The notes beneath the pieces were generated by a model, which worked only from the letters and a program-made list of their open reading frames with translations, had not been told where the DNA came from and did no database searches. This document shows positions 21,867-32,922 of a stretch of 64,000 bases of DNA, in pieces. This DNA comes from Phytophthora hibernalis (Eukaryota; Oomycota; Peronosporomycetes; Peronosporales; Peronosporaceae): NCBI GenBank assembly GCA_012656075.1, contig JAAKBF010000059.1, forward strand, positions 150,494 through 214,493, in the 5' to 3' direction. The position numbers and the translations under genes were made by a program. The first letter of the stretch is position 1, and each line of letters opens with the position of its first letter.

Positions 21867-22347
21867 TGTGGTGGAGCGGGCTCCCAGAATTTGCGTTCTG
21901 GGGGCTCGATCTACACACAAAGCGCACTTCACACACCGTACGTCGCGTGCGGTGCGCTGAATTCCCGGGGTCTTGACTAACGTGATTTCGTTGGACGGGT
22001 GTTCAAGCGTTCGATGCTAAAGTCGTCTGCGGAGTGACGTCTGCGTGGTCACGCGAACGTCGAGTTTTGTAAGTCGAAGCGTCTCTCTAATAGACGTGAC
22101 TCCTTCTCCGTAGAGGATTACTTGGCTTTGTCTTGGCTGTCGGGGTCGACGCGCTGCTATTACTTGGTCGTCTTGGTCGACGAGCCGCTATTCCTTGATT
22201 GTCGTTGCCGGCGAGTGCTATTCCTTGGTTGCCGTTGCCGATGAGTTGCTATTCCTGCCCTTGCGGGACTTTGTTGCTATACCTGCCCTCGCGGGACTTG
22301 AGTTTAACGTGCCTTCCTGTCAGACACGGGTTAAGGGGGTGTTACCA
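21867..22347 (-). repeat. 5' LTR of E2 (probable)
   Basis: The minus-strand end CCACCACA abuts the primer site. The proposed start is TGGTAACACCCCCTTAACCC at 22347, giving 481 bp. It carries short internal repeats (GCTATTCCTTGGTTGCCGTTGCC; TGCCCT(C/T)GCGGGACTT twice). The 3' copy that should lie near 14.2 kb is absent, so the outer boundary rests on sequence style alone. Confidence 0.45.
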
Positions 22348-22387
22348 CGGCGAGTCTCTCTCGATCTACTGAAGAACGTATAGAACT

Positions 22388-22890
22388 TCACAGAAGCAGA
22401 CGACGGAAACACTTAGTGTCCAAAGAAGGTTGATTTGCCTTGAGCTCTTGGTTGCTAATTCGTGACTGACCTCTACTTTTCACCTGGATCGCGGGAGCGC
22501 AGAAGATGCACTTCTTCAAGTAGGCATACAGCTTATTCTTCCGCATCACGTTGAACACCTGCCGCAGTTGTTGCAGATGAACTTCGAGGTCGGTCATGCC
22601 GCCCTCGGCATGACTGGATGAAGATGTCGTCGAAGTAGCTGGGCGCGAAGTCTCGGAGCGGACGCAATAAGTTAAGACCATGCGGTTTGGGCGGTCTTGA
22701 GCCCTGCGGGATCACGAGCCACTCCCACAGCATTCCACTTGGCGTGCTGACTGCTGTCAGCGGGACGTCCTGTTCGCGCATGAGGATCTGATATAACCCG
22801 TCCATCAAATCGATCGCGCGGTACTGAGTGTTGACCGACATGGTGTTGGGTTGTAGTGGCTTCCAGAAGATCGACGAGAACACGTCGAGA
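22388..22890 (-). pseudogene. Inverted RT fragment of Gypsy element E3
   Basis: The minus strand carries the RT palm: AIDLMDGLYQILMREQDVPL, TAVSTPSGMLWEWLVIPQGS, LRPLRDFAPSYFDDIFIQS (YFDD catalytic box, near 22.65 kb) and LRQVFNVMRKNKLYAYLKKC. The segment that should follow (VRADPEKITAICDWPTP) is found at 23.16 kb on the plus strand, so this piece is inverted relative to the rest of E3. The lineage differs from the chromodomain family. Confidence 0.85.
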
Positions 22891-23109
22891 ATCGTGTCGA
22901 GGGTCGTTACCTTCGAGGTACCTACGGACCGCCTGATTGGATGTATCTATCAAGCCGACCCGCATTTGGTGTGAAAGGCACGGTTCGACATGAGCAGAAA
23001 AATCGACGATCGACATTCGGACTTAACGTCGAACTTCAAGGAGCGCATCCCCGAGGGCGTAAACAAGATTGTGGCGTTGGACAAGCACGCAAGGAATGCA
23101 CCCGGTCAT

Positions 23110-24878
23110 CAAATGATGCGTGGACAAGAGGTGAGTCCGAAGTTGTCAGCGCGGACGGCGTCCGCGCTGACCCGGAGAAGATCACAGCCATCTGTGACTG
23201 GCCGACACCTCAGGATCCGAAGCAGCTCCGGCAGTGGCTGGGACTCGCGACGTATCTTCACAATTACTCGAAGAACTTCGCATCGATCATCCGCCCGCTG
23301 TCGCAGCTTTTGAAAGCTGACGCCACGTGATCATGGCCCCTCGAGCACCAGTCCGCTTTCGACGCGGTGAAGACCAGCTTGTCCACGCGCCCGTCTTGAT
23401 GTTGCCTGACCACACTAAGCCCTTCCATGTCGTGTGTGACACGCGAAACTTCACGATCGGCTGTGCGCTGATGCCGTTCGACGATGATGGCCATGAGCGC
23501 GTGGTCAGCTACCAGTCTCGACAGCTGAAGCCAGCGGAACGGAATTACCCGGGCAATGACAAGGAGCCGCTCGCCATGCGCTACGCGCTTATCTAGTTCC
23601 GCGTGTATCTCTTGGGCGAAAAGACGCTTGCGCTCTACACAGACCACGCGTCACTACCTACGGCGACGAAGAGCCCACACTTCTCCCAGCGCATGGCGCG
23701 CTGGCTCTCACTCTTCTCAGAGTACAACTTCGTCGTTCACTACAAACCGGGCAAGACCAACCTTCTCGCCGACGCGCTCTCGTGTCGGCGAGACTACGCG
23801 CAGTCGGGCCGCCACGCTGTCGGCGACGAGGATGACGACGAGTGTGCTGTGTGTGTCGCCGAAGAAATCGCTGCTGTGGAGATCGCAGCGACCAGCCCGA
23901 TTCGCGATATGATATCGGCCGTGTAAGAGTCCGACGCGGCCTGCTCCGAGATGATTCTGTACTTGCTGGAGCCGTCAGCTGAGGCGCGGCGACAACTTTC
24001 CCCGAGTAGCCGCGCCCGCGTTGACCGTTATGGGCTGGATGGGGATCTGCTGACATACTGCGTCGACCGGGCAGACCCTCCACGCATCGTCGTTCTGCTT
24101 GACGACGATCTTCGCACCCGCCTCCTGCACGAATTCCATGATACCCCAGCGGCGGCCACCTAGGACGCGAGAAGACCTTCGCGTCACTCTCCCGAGACTT
24201 TTATTGGCCCCACTTGTACAAGTGGGTGCGGAAGTGGGTACGCTCGTGTGAAGCGTGCCAGCGAGTTAAGCCGTCCCCGTCGAAGCAAGCCCCGCTTCGA
24301 CCTCTCCTGTTGCGGAGGCGCCGTGGCCCTCGGTGAGCATGGACTTTGTCTTCGGGTTACCCCGCGATGCCCAAGGCCGCACTGGCATACTCGTCTTCGT
24401 GGATCGCTTCAGCAAGATGGCTCATCTTGCTCCCGTTGCCGCCACCATCACCGCGCAACAGTCCGCGGCGGTCTTCATCGACATCGTCTATCGCCATCAC
24501 GGCATCCCGACCTCGATCGTGTCTGATCGAGATCCCCGCTTGACCGCCGCCTTCTGGAAGGAGTTGTTCAAGTTGGTGGGGACGCGGTCGGCGATGTCCA
24601 CCGCGTCGCATCCACAGACGGACGGCCAGACAGAACGCGCGAATCGCGTCGTTGAGGACGTGTTGAGAAGCTTCGCCACATCATTTCAGTCCTGGAGCTC
24701 GTTCCTACCCATGGTCGAGTTCGCCATCAACAACGCGGAACACGCGTCGACGGGGCTCACACCGTTCTACATCAACTTCGGGCGACATTCGCGCGTTCCA
24801 GCACTCCTCGGTATTGAGCGCTCGATGGGTCCAATGGGGAATCTGATGAAGACCACGACAAGAATTCCGAACGGGTGA
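23110..24878 (+). pseudogene. RT end, RNase H and integrase of E3
   Basis: Order: RT thumb (GVRADPEKITAICDWPTPQD; LRQWLGLATYLHNYSKNFAS), RNase H (FHVVCDTRNFTIGCALMPFD; YQSRQLKPAERNYP; LYTDHASLPTATKSPHFSQR), a tether (VVHYKPGKTNLLADALS), integrase zinc finger (LLHEFHDTP with the His pair; CEACQRVKPSPSKQ) and core: VSMDFVFGLPRDAQGRTGI, SIVSDRDPRLTAAFWKELF, SHPQTDGQTERANRVVED, with Asp, Asp and Glu all present. It stops at 24878 in the core C-terminal part; no chromodomain seen. In-frame stops at about 23328 (TGA), 23594 (TAG) and 23924 (TAA), plus a frame change near 24160-24330, kill it. Confidence 0.9.
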
Positions 24879-25042
24879 ACGAGGTCCTCACCCGACATGG
24901 GACTCGCTCAGCAGCCAGAATAACGCATGCCAGCACGGCTCCATCGGATATTGCAGCCTGGACCAACCGGACACTGATCAATCCAAGTCAGCGTCGCCGC
25001 GGAATCGAATTCCAAGACGGGTCGGGCGCGGGCGAGGTCGCC

Positions 25043-26220
25043 GCGAGGCCGACCGCGAGGCTTCGGTGACGCTCGACGATGTGACTCAATTGGTGAACAG
25101 CCCTGTCGCGGATATGTTCTCCACGACGGGGAAAGCAGATGAATCCTCGTTTGTGCCAGTGTTCGATCGGCGGTCGTTCGTTGACGATATTTGTTTCGGC
25201 ACCGAGACTTTTGACTCTTGTCTAGCCACCCTGGACTTCGTGCTTGAACGGTTTGGTGAGTGTCAAATAAGGCCGAGTGGATTTCCTGTCGCATGAAGTG
25301 TCGGTCGACGGCATTCAGGCCGATCCAAAGAAGTTGAAGATCATGACGGAGCTGCCGTTCCCGTCATCGAAGAAAGGAATGCAGTCATTCCTCGGTGCGT
25401 TGAACTATTACAGCAGATTCATCCAAGACTTTGCAGTCTACGGGGCCGCCCTGTACCAACTCAAGGATGAGGATTTTACACCGGCAGGGAATTCATCCGC
25501 GGTCCACCGAAGCTTCGTGGTGCTACAAGATAAGGTTGCCGATGCACCGATACTACGCCACTTCGACCGAGCCAAAGAGGTGCACGTGACGTTATTTGCT
25601 AACGAGTGGGCTCTGAGTTCCACTCTGATGCAGTATCATGACGACAAGTTACACCCTGTGCGGTTCTGCGGCCGTGTACTGAAGGACGCAGAGATGAATT
25701 ACCATCCGGCCGAGAAGGAGGTGTTGGCCTTGTTGTTACTGTTGAAAGTGTGTTACACCCAGCTGGTCGACCAGACTATCCATGTCTACACTCGGTTCAC
25801 GACACTGGAGTGGGTGCATAAGTCGAAGCCATTGTTCGGTCGTACGACCCACTTCGCGGTCATGTTGTTCCCGTGGCACCTGAAGGTCAACCGAGTCAAG
25901 AAACGCGACTGTGTGTTCGCTCAGTTACTACAAGCTGGGCTTACCAGCTTTGTTGAACTCGAAGACTCGTAGGCCCCAGTGCCACCACCGTCACGAGGTT
26001 CGCCAACCGCACGGATGGATCCAAACTTGCTATATGCATGCCTACGGAGGATTTACGATGGGTTGCTGATGTCTTTTCATGGCTCGGCCAAGCCGGAGAA
26101 GAATGGCGGGTATGGTAGTCGCTCATGGCTTTAATGGAAATTATCGGAGTTGACGGTAGTGACAGCTGCGAATGCTTATTTCGATATCACCACGGTAAAC
26201 ATCGTTTTTCAGTGAGGTAC
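25043..26220 (+). pseudogene. Duplicated RT-RNase H fragment (E4)
   Basis: Nearly identical, in inverted orientation, to 34.0-32.8 kb of E5. It has SFVDDICFGTETFDSCLATL (FVDD box), a shared frame break after CQIRPSGFPVA, DFLSHEVSVDGIQADPKKLK, MQSFLGALNYYSRFIQDFAV, the RNase H region EVHVTLFANEWALSSTLMQY, and the start of the second RNase H (LMSFHGSAKPEKNGGYGSRS, first Asp replaced by His) with extra stops, fading out near 26220. The shared break shows it was copied from an already dead E5-like parent. RT upstream of FVDD and everything after the second RNase H start are absent. Confidence 0.85.
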
Positions 26221-26403
26221 ATTGGTGTCACTTAGTTCTACCTAACGACTTCCTATGTCCGTTCTAGCTATCGTCTACTTGCCAACATCTAGCTTACATT
26301 CACGGTCCAAGTTCGCACTTTCCCGCCACGTGCCGATTGGTTCTACGCCCGGTCGGCCACTACTCTCTCCTGTGTAGTGTCAGCTCTGGAAATCTTCCAT
26401 CTC

Positions 26404-27386
26404 TCAACGTCTCCTCGTATGACATGCTGTCATTTGTGTTCTGGCTCCCACTCTCCGTCCATGTACGCTGGTTGACGTGGTGATCGCCCTGTGTGCAAGT
26501 ACCCTCGCCAGCATGTTGCCACAGGCCGGGTGTGTGAGCCAGCCAGTGACAGATACCCGCTCAGTTTCCCGTCGACACCGCGAGTGCAGCGACCGGAGGT
26601 ACGGCACCTTGGGCGGTTTCCGCTTCTGGTGTTGCGTCACAATAAGAGCGCAGGTCCCAACGATGTGCAAGTACTTGAAGCCCTTCTGGTCACAAGCTTT
26701 GAGCCCCATTAGCAACCCGATGTTGACCACCGAGTTGTGTGGGAGCGATGCCCAATCCAGCAAACGCGTGGCTAGTTCGTAGCGCAGTCAACCCGTATTA
26801 TGGCCGCTCCACATCCTGCGGCCCTCGTCTGGCCCTGTCTTAGACCAGTGAAGAACAGGACGTGAGTGTGGGCCCGCTCTGCAATCGTGTGTTCCATCGT
26901 GTATGTAGGGGGTTGGTTGCCGCGCCGGTGAGGGATCTGCTGACGGCTCTACCCGCCGCCTACCCTTTGACAGCCCCGAAGTTGTCCTTCATGAAGAGAA
27001 AATCAATGTGCCATACCCTGTCGTAACTTGGTATTCATCTTGGCGATATGGTGTCCGGTCGTCACGTTTGTGAGATCATCAAAGTGATTACGCCACCTCC
27101 ATACCGCATGGATATATACGGCCACTGCAATTTTCCAACAACCCCCCGTCAAGTTGATGACCGCTTCTGCCAATTGGAGATCTGGGTGATGAGCGATCGT
27201 CTTTTGTTCCTCCACGTACTGCCAGATCCCCTGGTATGTCGTGAAGTTTCAGCACGAAAAAGCTTTTTGCAAGCCCGCCTCCTGCAGCCCCAATTTCCTC
27301 CATGAGTTCAGCATGTGCTTCCGCAACTTCTCCGCATCCGGGCAGTCCCAGAAGACGTGATGTAGCGTCACGTCGGTCAGGTGATA
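26404..27386 (-). pseudogene. LINE C-terminal part: zinc knuckle end and RNase H
   Basis: Minus strand from 27386: LTDVTLHHVFWDCPDAEKLR (end of the zf-RVT-type motif with H..FW.C), LGLQEAGLQKAF, then VWRWRNHFDDLTNVTTGHHI near 27.1 kb, and at 26.76-26.4 kb an RNase H-like domain (HNSVVNIGLLMGLKACDQKG; YLHIVGTCALIVTQHQKRKP, where the catalytic GDS is GTC). Non-LTR retrotransposons copy their RNA at the target site. The same order recurs in the split LINE at 43.65-44.45 and 47.83-48.57 kb. Only the last third of the ORF remains, with stops. Confidence 0.75.
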
Positions 27387-27977
27387 GTCGTGTAGGATCA
27401 CGCAGAAATTCTCACTACCAAATGGTATGAGTCCCACCAACAACACGCGCTTCCCCTTGTCTGGTCAACGAGCGTTGGATCAAACCTGAAGACCAGGAAC
27501 GATCCCTTACGCCGGGTTGGATGTGAACCCTCTGTACACCTAGGTTGCTGACAGGCATCCCACAAGCCGAGCGTATCCAGATCCTAAGATAAGCTAGCTA
27601 GACTTATCGAAGACGGACTTGACCCTTGGTGACTTGGGGGAAGACTGCTGATTTATTTCTGTAGATATATGGCTCTGAGAGCCTCTGTAGTCAATCCTAT
27701 AGCCGTAAATACAAATATCCAGTGTGAACCGATCCCCGTATGTGATCCTGTATCCGGCTCTATAAGACCGAGGGTACGAAACTGAAATGGGTACAAACGA
27801 GGGTTCGTACTCTCGGCCGGGAATTTATTATACCCGACCTAGACCTCGGTCACTAACCTGCCGCGGTCACTGTGGCGCGGGTAATGTAGTCCGCCAATCA
27901 GGGCACGCCGGTCACTTTCCTTCAGCAAGAGCAACCTTGTCGACTGGCGACCGAGCGCCCCAAAACCCAACACCACA
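27387..27977 (-). repeat. LTR A (solo, internally deleted)
   Basis: Same family as LTRs B, C and D, minus orientation. Compared with them it lacks about 285 bp: the sequence jumps from ACACCTAGGTT to GCTGACAGGC near 27544. It sits inside the LINE zinc-knuckle coding sequence and is flanked by TGATA (27382-27386) and TGACA (27978-27982), a 5-bp target duplication with one difference. No primer site or gag adjoins, so it is a solo LTR. Confidence 0.85.
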
Positions 27978-28550
27978 TGACAGCATTGTTCATGCGGGCA
28001 TCCCAGCTTGTTGTTGACAGCATCGTACGTGAGAATGCAAGTAGCTTTAGGTGGAGAACGATCTGTTCCCCCATGGCCCCAGTCCTACAACACGTCTGAT
28101 GCTTCCCCACTTCAACTGCGCTAGCCCTTGAGCAGCAGCACTGCTGTGGCGATCCCATTATACGGCCTTTGCGTATATCTTCTCTTCCTCTGCTCCTGGA
28201 AATCATTGCGACACGCCGTTTGTATTCTCTTCGCGTGCGTGTCCAGCGGCGGTGACCCGCCAATAAGCACACCACTCTGCCCATTTCCGGGTGCGGATGC
28301 ACCTCCGTTACCTTCACTTCGGGAGCCGTGTAAGCGGTGATAGCTCGCACAAGCTCCCCGTGCTGTCGGACCCCTGGGGGTGCGGCTTGCCATTCGTACT
28401 AGCACTAATCGACAGTTCCGCGCCTTTCCTCCTCAATTTCGCTATCACTGGATGGTCCTGCGGAGTAGCTTGGAAGTGGACGTCCTGCCTGCGCATATCT
28501 CTTGTGATCACCTGGGTGAAGTTCATGAGCAGCATCACCGCACGGCGGTC
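27978..28550 (-). pseudogene. LINE fragment upstream of LTR A
   Basis: Minus-strand pieces EVHPHPEMGRVVCLLAGHRR then WTRTRREYKRRVAM, MGEQIVLHLKLLAFSRTM and KLGCPHEQCC, the last running into the LTR. They match the LINE at 43.9-44.4 kb (LVCLWAGSRRWTQRHSGYKR; WGEQILLRLKLHAFRR; KMGCPHQAC). This is the region between RT and the zinc knuckle. The left junction with P1, near 28550, suggests the LINE landed in the 5' part of the P1 gene. Confidence 0.7.
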
Positions 28551-30110
28551 CCCGACCCTTGGGCGCCCGGGACACTCGTCTTATCTCGGTAGGGTGTCAG
28601 ATCGACACCTCCGGCGTCGCTCCCACTCCGTTGCATCGGCCGAGCCTTCGATCTCTGGTATGATCGAGCAGCGTCTCCTCCAATTGCGTCAGCTCGTGGT
28701 TGGTGTGGCCCGTCAGCGTCCTCGGCGAGTCGATTCATCGCTCGACAGCCGGATGGAGAAGGCCACAGACCTCGGTGAGGTTCTGAATGCCGCTGTGGCT
28801 CCCGCCCAACTTCCACCGGGTGAGGCCGAGCTCATCATTGACCTACGTAATGAGGTAGCAGAGCTCTAGGACCGACTCGCCCGACACCGAGGACCGGCTC
28901 CAAGCAGAGACGCTAGAACGCGAGAAGCTCGCGCGTTTCAACACCCAAGCATCAAGCGACGAGAGTCGCACTCGTGACTCTCTGGATGGTCTCCATCAGT
29001 CGTACATCGCTCTCAAGGACGAGCATGAACAAGCGGTCACGCACCTGCTCCAGGCCAACGCTGCCATCGCTGACCACGACCGCATCGTGGGGCTCTGGGC
29101 TGCTCGCGCGACCACGGCCGAGGCTTCGGTGACGTCGACGCAGCGTCTCATCCACCAGGACCGTAAGCGTTTCAAGGCTGGCTAGGTGGCCTATACCAAG
29201 CAGGTGGCCAAGCATCGGGCTGCCCTCGAGTCTTCTGACCAAGCCTTGGTCGGTGCCGTTTCTCCTCATGTTCAAGCCCTCGAAGCTCAGGCCGCGAGCC
29301 TGAAGCGGGCGAACTCCATTCTGCGTCGCTACGCTGCTCTCCACGAGCTCGATGTTGACACATTGGTGCTTGCTTCTGCCGGTACGTTCTGTTCGTCTCA
29401 TGTTGCCCCTTCAGTCTTCTAAAGTTCTTCTTACCCTCGTTCAGGTATCACTGCGGACTACATCGACTGGGAGTTGCTTGGACTTTCTCCTCCGAGCATC
29501 ACTTCGATGCGCCGTCGGAGTGCGTATTCAGAGAGCTCGGAGGACAGTGATCAAGAGCCCAAGGCCTCGGACCCGGTGCCGAAAACCTCCGTGCAGGCAG
29601 CGTCGGCTGTGGGTGATGCCTCCTAGAATTCGGACGACCTGCCGCTCATTCCATCGGTGTCCCAGCGTCGAAAGAATCGGCGCAAGCGTCTCCAGTAGCA
29701 AGCATCTCAAGCTCCGCCTCCGCAGACGACACCGGCGCATTCTACACATGTTCCATCGGGACCGCCCAAGTCGACCCTTCCTGCCAGCAACCGGTTGGGT
29801 CGTCCATCTAAGAGCTTGGGTGCCCCAGCTCAAGGACCCACGCCTAAACCCTCGGTCAATACGCCTTCACCTCTCCATGCGTCTGGACTTTCTGCTGGGT
29901 CGCCACCGAGCTCATCCGTCAGTTCGTCGTCGGGGTCGCCGACGCCACCGCCTCCGCATGTATCCCCGCCGAGTCCTCCGCCTGGGTCTCCACCGGTAAC
30001 ACCGCCTGGATCTCCACCGAGTCCTCCGCCTGGATTCCGCCACAGCAGGCGACACCTGCACATCCTCCACACGTTCCGTCGGCACCGCCGAAGTCGATCG
30101 TTCGTCTGCT
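28551..30110 (+). pseudogene. Antisense accessory ORF P1 (opposes E5)
   Basis: It begins within P (ISVGCQIDTSGV), then has a long coiled coil: EQRLLQLRQLVVGVARQRPR, GEAELIIDLRNEVAEL, and after stops and shifts AYTKQVAKHRAALESSDQAL and LKRANSILRRYAALHELDVD. A 63-bp intron (29382-29444, GTACGT...TTCAG) joins SAG to ITADYIDWELLGLSPPSITS. A Ser/Lys-rich part and a Pro-rich repeat (SPPPGSPP, 29.93-30.03 kb) follow. Relative to P3 the rest of the gene, about 2 kb, is deleted, and the sequence jumps at about 30110 to the spacer before the E5 chromodomain. Function unknown. Confidence 0.7.
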
Positions 30111-30163
30111 TCTGCGAGTTGTACCAACCCTGTTGGCAATTCAATCCTCGGTAGCGGTTCGAG

Positions 30164-32236
30164 CTAGTCCTCGTCAGTGACCTGAACCATCTGGAGTCGT
30201 CGTTCGCTGCGTCGGGTCCGCAGATAGTCGTAAAGCAACCCGCCGCACGACAAGTTCGATGCTGGTTCCCAGGTAGGCTCGTCATGGCTGACCCACTTCA
30301 CCTTGAACTCTCTGATAGCGTGATTAGAACTCGTCGTCGGAGGTGATTGATCGTCCAGAATAGCCTCTACTTCATATTCGCCTGCCACTCTATCAGGCTC
30401 CCAGCTATCTTCCGTTAACAGCTCCTCGTCAAAATCAATCCTCGTATCCTCGGTCACCTCAGCTGCCAGCCGATCCCTCGGTCGGTCGCCATATTCGTTC
30501 ACCGCCTTGAGCCGTGAGACATGCACCACTGGGTAGAACCGATAACCACTCCGATCCGGCAGCTCTAGTTCATATGCGAACTCTCAACCTTCTTCTTTAT
30601 CCGGAATGGCCCGTGCCATCGGTGTGCTAGCTTCTTGGTCAATCCTGGTTTCACGCGCTCCATGTAGAGCCACACCCTGCCCCCAGGCTTGAAAAGACAT
30701 CGGTGCTTCTTCAGTAGCTTCGGGAGATGCCCCAGTCTCTTCTCTGCCCGGTGTCCGAGGTTTCGTTCCCGTCGGTTTCCGTCGTTGTTCCCTGCCTTTC
30801 GGCATCCAGTGGTACCTCTGACCCGTCGCGATTCGCTGCTACTATGTTCTCGCTGTCATTCGCTGGAATCCTCGATACTGCTGCTGCTTCACGTCGGTTA
30901 AGCGACTCGTTGTGTTCGCGGGCTCTCCGAGCCTTCTCGACCTTCTGGTACTCCATCGCCATTTTCCATGCAATTTCTTGTTGTCGGTTCACTTCTCGGC
31001 GCCATGCTAGCGCATCGGTTTGTCCTCGGGATCCTCGTTGTAGCGACGACGACATGGATCGCAGAGTAGACCGAGAATCCCACCCATGAACGAGGTAGAA
31101 TGGAGTATCCTTCCGAGAGCCGTCCTGAAAGTTGTTGATAGCGAAGACAAGTCGTTCGGCGATCTCGTCCCAGTCTTGTTGCAACGGGTCTTCCGCATAC
31201 ATTCGCACTGACTGCATCACGGTCTTGACTATTCATCCTTGCTGCCCGTTTGCTTGCGGACGATAACTCAACGTGGCCCTCGACCGAGATTGCGTCATCT
31301 CAGCAAATGCTTCGAAAACCTCACTCATGAACCGAGGGTCTCGGTCATGGCGAATCATCGTTGGAGACCCAAACCTTTGGTAGACACACTCTTCGAATGC
31401 CTGAGCAACTTTTAGTGCGATAGTATCTGACATGGCCTTCCCCATAACGAATCCTGTGAACGAGCATTGAAAAAGTAGCAGCGCGGTATTCCCCGCCGAG
31501 ATCTTGGCAATGGTATGACGAAATCCATCGATACCAGCTGGAATGGTCTCTCGACTAGTACATTCCCAGGAGAGTACCTTCTGAGCTGCGGTCGACTTTT
31601 GCTCGAGCTGCAGTCTGGGCAGAACCGCACATGCCGCTCAACGTCTGCGTACAGTCCGATTCAATAATAATTGATTTTCGCTCGGTGGTATGTTCGACCG
31701 ATGCCTTCGTGGCCGCCTTCTAACGAGTCGTGGCAGCTCTGTAATACTTCCTGAATCATCGTTGTGGGTACCACCAGACGCATCTTAGTTTCTGCTTGAT
31801 TTTCGTTACTCCACCAACGACTCGCTCCGATAATATACAGCACGCTGTCCTCGCTTAGCGCAAACTTGTCTGCCATTTTCCATGCATCTCTCGCTGCACT
31901 GTAACTCAGGCTAGCTTCCTCGCCTCGGAGAACGGCCTTGAGGTTTGCCCACCTCAGCTCCTCGTCCTGGGCGGCGGAGATCCTTCGTCTTCGTTCTTCT
32001 TGAATCGTTTTCGGGTCAACATCGTTTGCATTTGGTGCTCTGATGCTGGCCTCGGTCGTTGGTAGTTCGATTTCTGCATCGTTCTGGGTCTTTGAGACTA
32101 CCTCATCTGCTTCGTCTCGTCGTGTTCCGTCATCCTGGCCCATCACCGAGGGCTCGCTCGCGAACCGGACACGCTTCTTCTGTGCTCTCGCTTGTCGACG
32201 GGTCGTGACGGTTATGTAATCCGGCTCTTCCCTCAC
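30164..32236 (-). pseudogene. Integrase with chromodomain (E5)
   Basis: From 32236 leftwards: linker; zinc finger (CHDSLEGGHEGIGRTYHR; VRFCPDC); DDE core with SMDFVIPLPRSRRG, MIRHDRDPRFMSEVFEAF and YRPQANGQQG, where a frameshift and stop fall exactly on the catalytic Glu (about 31234); a basic tail; the SH3-like end (YRFYPVVHVSRLKAVNEYGD); and a chromodomain (GEYEVEAILDDQ; REFKVKWVSHDEPTWEPASN; CGGLLYDYLRTRR) ending at 30164. The same lesion at the Glu occurs in E8, so both descend from one broken copy. Confidence 0.9.
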
Positions 32237-32254
32237 AAAATCGAAAAAGATTTG

Positions 32255-32916
32255 TTACGGGGTGCTTGGCGGGCCACACAAGTCCTGGCTAGGTTGACCG
32301 ATACTCTCGTCGGTGGCCGCTTCACCCAGTGGTGGCGTGGCGACCTCCCGCGAAGGCTCGTAGATGACTTCGTCGATTCGGTTGAGCTCGATTAACTCTG
32401 TTTTCCTGGTTTCGGCTGAAACCACGCTGGACTGTTTGCTGTTGAGAGCCTCTGTAGTTAACGAGTCTGCAGCTGCATTGAACTCTCGGATCACATGGAG
32501 ATATTTCACCGACCGAAGCTTGGCTGTGAGTTCTCGGTGGTGGTTGTGTTGGGCCATCAGAGTTTCTTTCCGACAGGCCATCACCCCTAGGGACTGCTGG
32601 ATTGCGAGTCTCAAGTCTCCACCACAATTAAATCCTCGGTGCAGTGCTCCAGCGCTGTCAAGACACTATTGTTCATACCTGCGTACTCAGCGCGGTTTAC
32701 TGTGGTGGTCTCGAGAAAAGCACTGGCAGGCGTCACTACCGTCCATTCTGGTAATTTCCATAATATCCATGAGCAACTACCATACCCGCCATTCTTCTCC
32801 GTCTTGGCAGAGCCATCGAAAGACATCACCACGCCATTGTAAGTCCTCGGTAGGCTTGCGTAAAGCAAGTGTGGGTCCATTCGAGCAGTCGGCGAACCTC
32901 GTGACGGTGGTGTCAC
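32255..32916 (-). pseudogene. Second (RVT_3-type) RNase H and linker (E5)
   Basis: VVMSFDGSAKTEKNGGYGSC (first Asp), NRAEYAGMNNSVLTALEH (Glu), then a frame break at about 32612 exactly at the third catalytic site (DLIVV, then GDLRLAIQQS, so GDS is altered to GDL), and FNAAADSLTTEALN with the last Asp. The linker ALNSKQSSVVSAETRKTELI leads to integrase. Domain order is the same as in E1 and E2. Confidence 0.85.
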
Positions 32917-32922
32917 CGGGGC

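Noticed and set aside
29352..29999. Plus-strand ORF rich in Arg/His over the P1 intron and Pro-rich region
   Set aside because: Out-of-frame reading of P1; the P frame has copies in P2 and P3 and a conserved intron.
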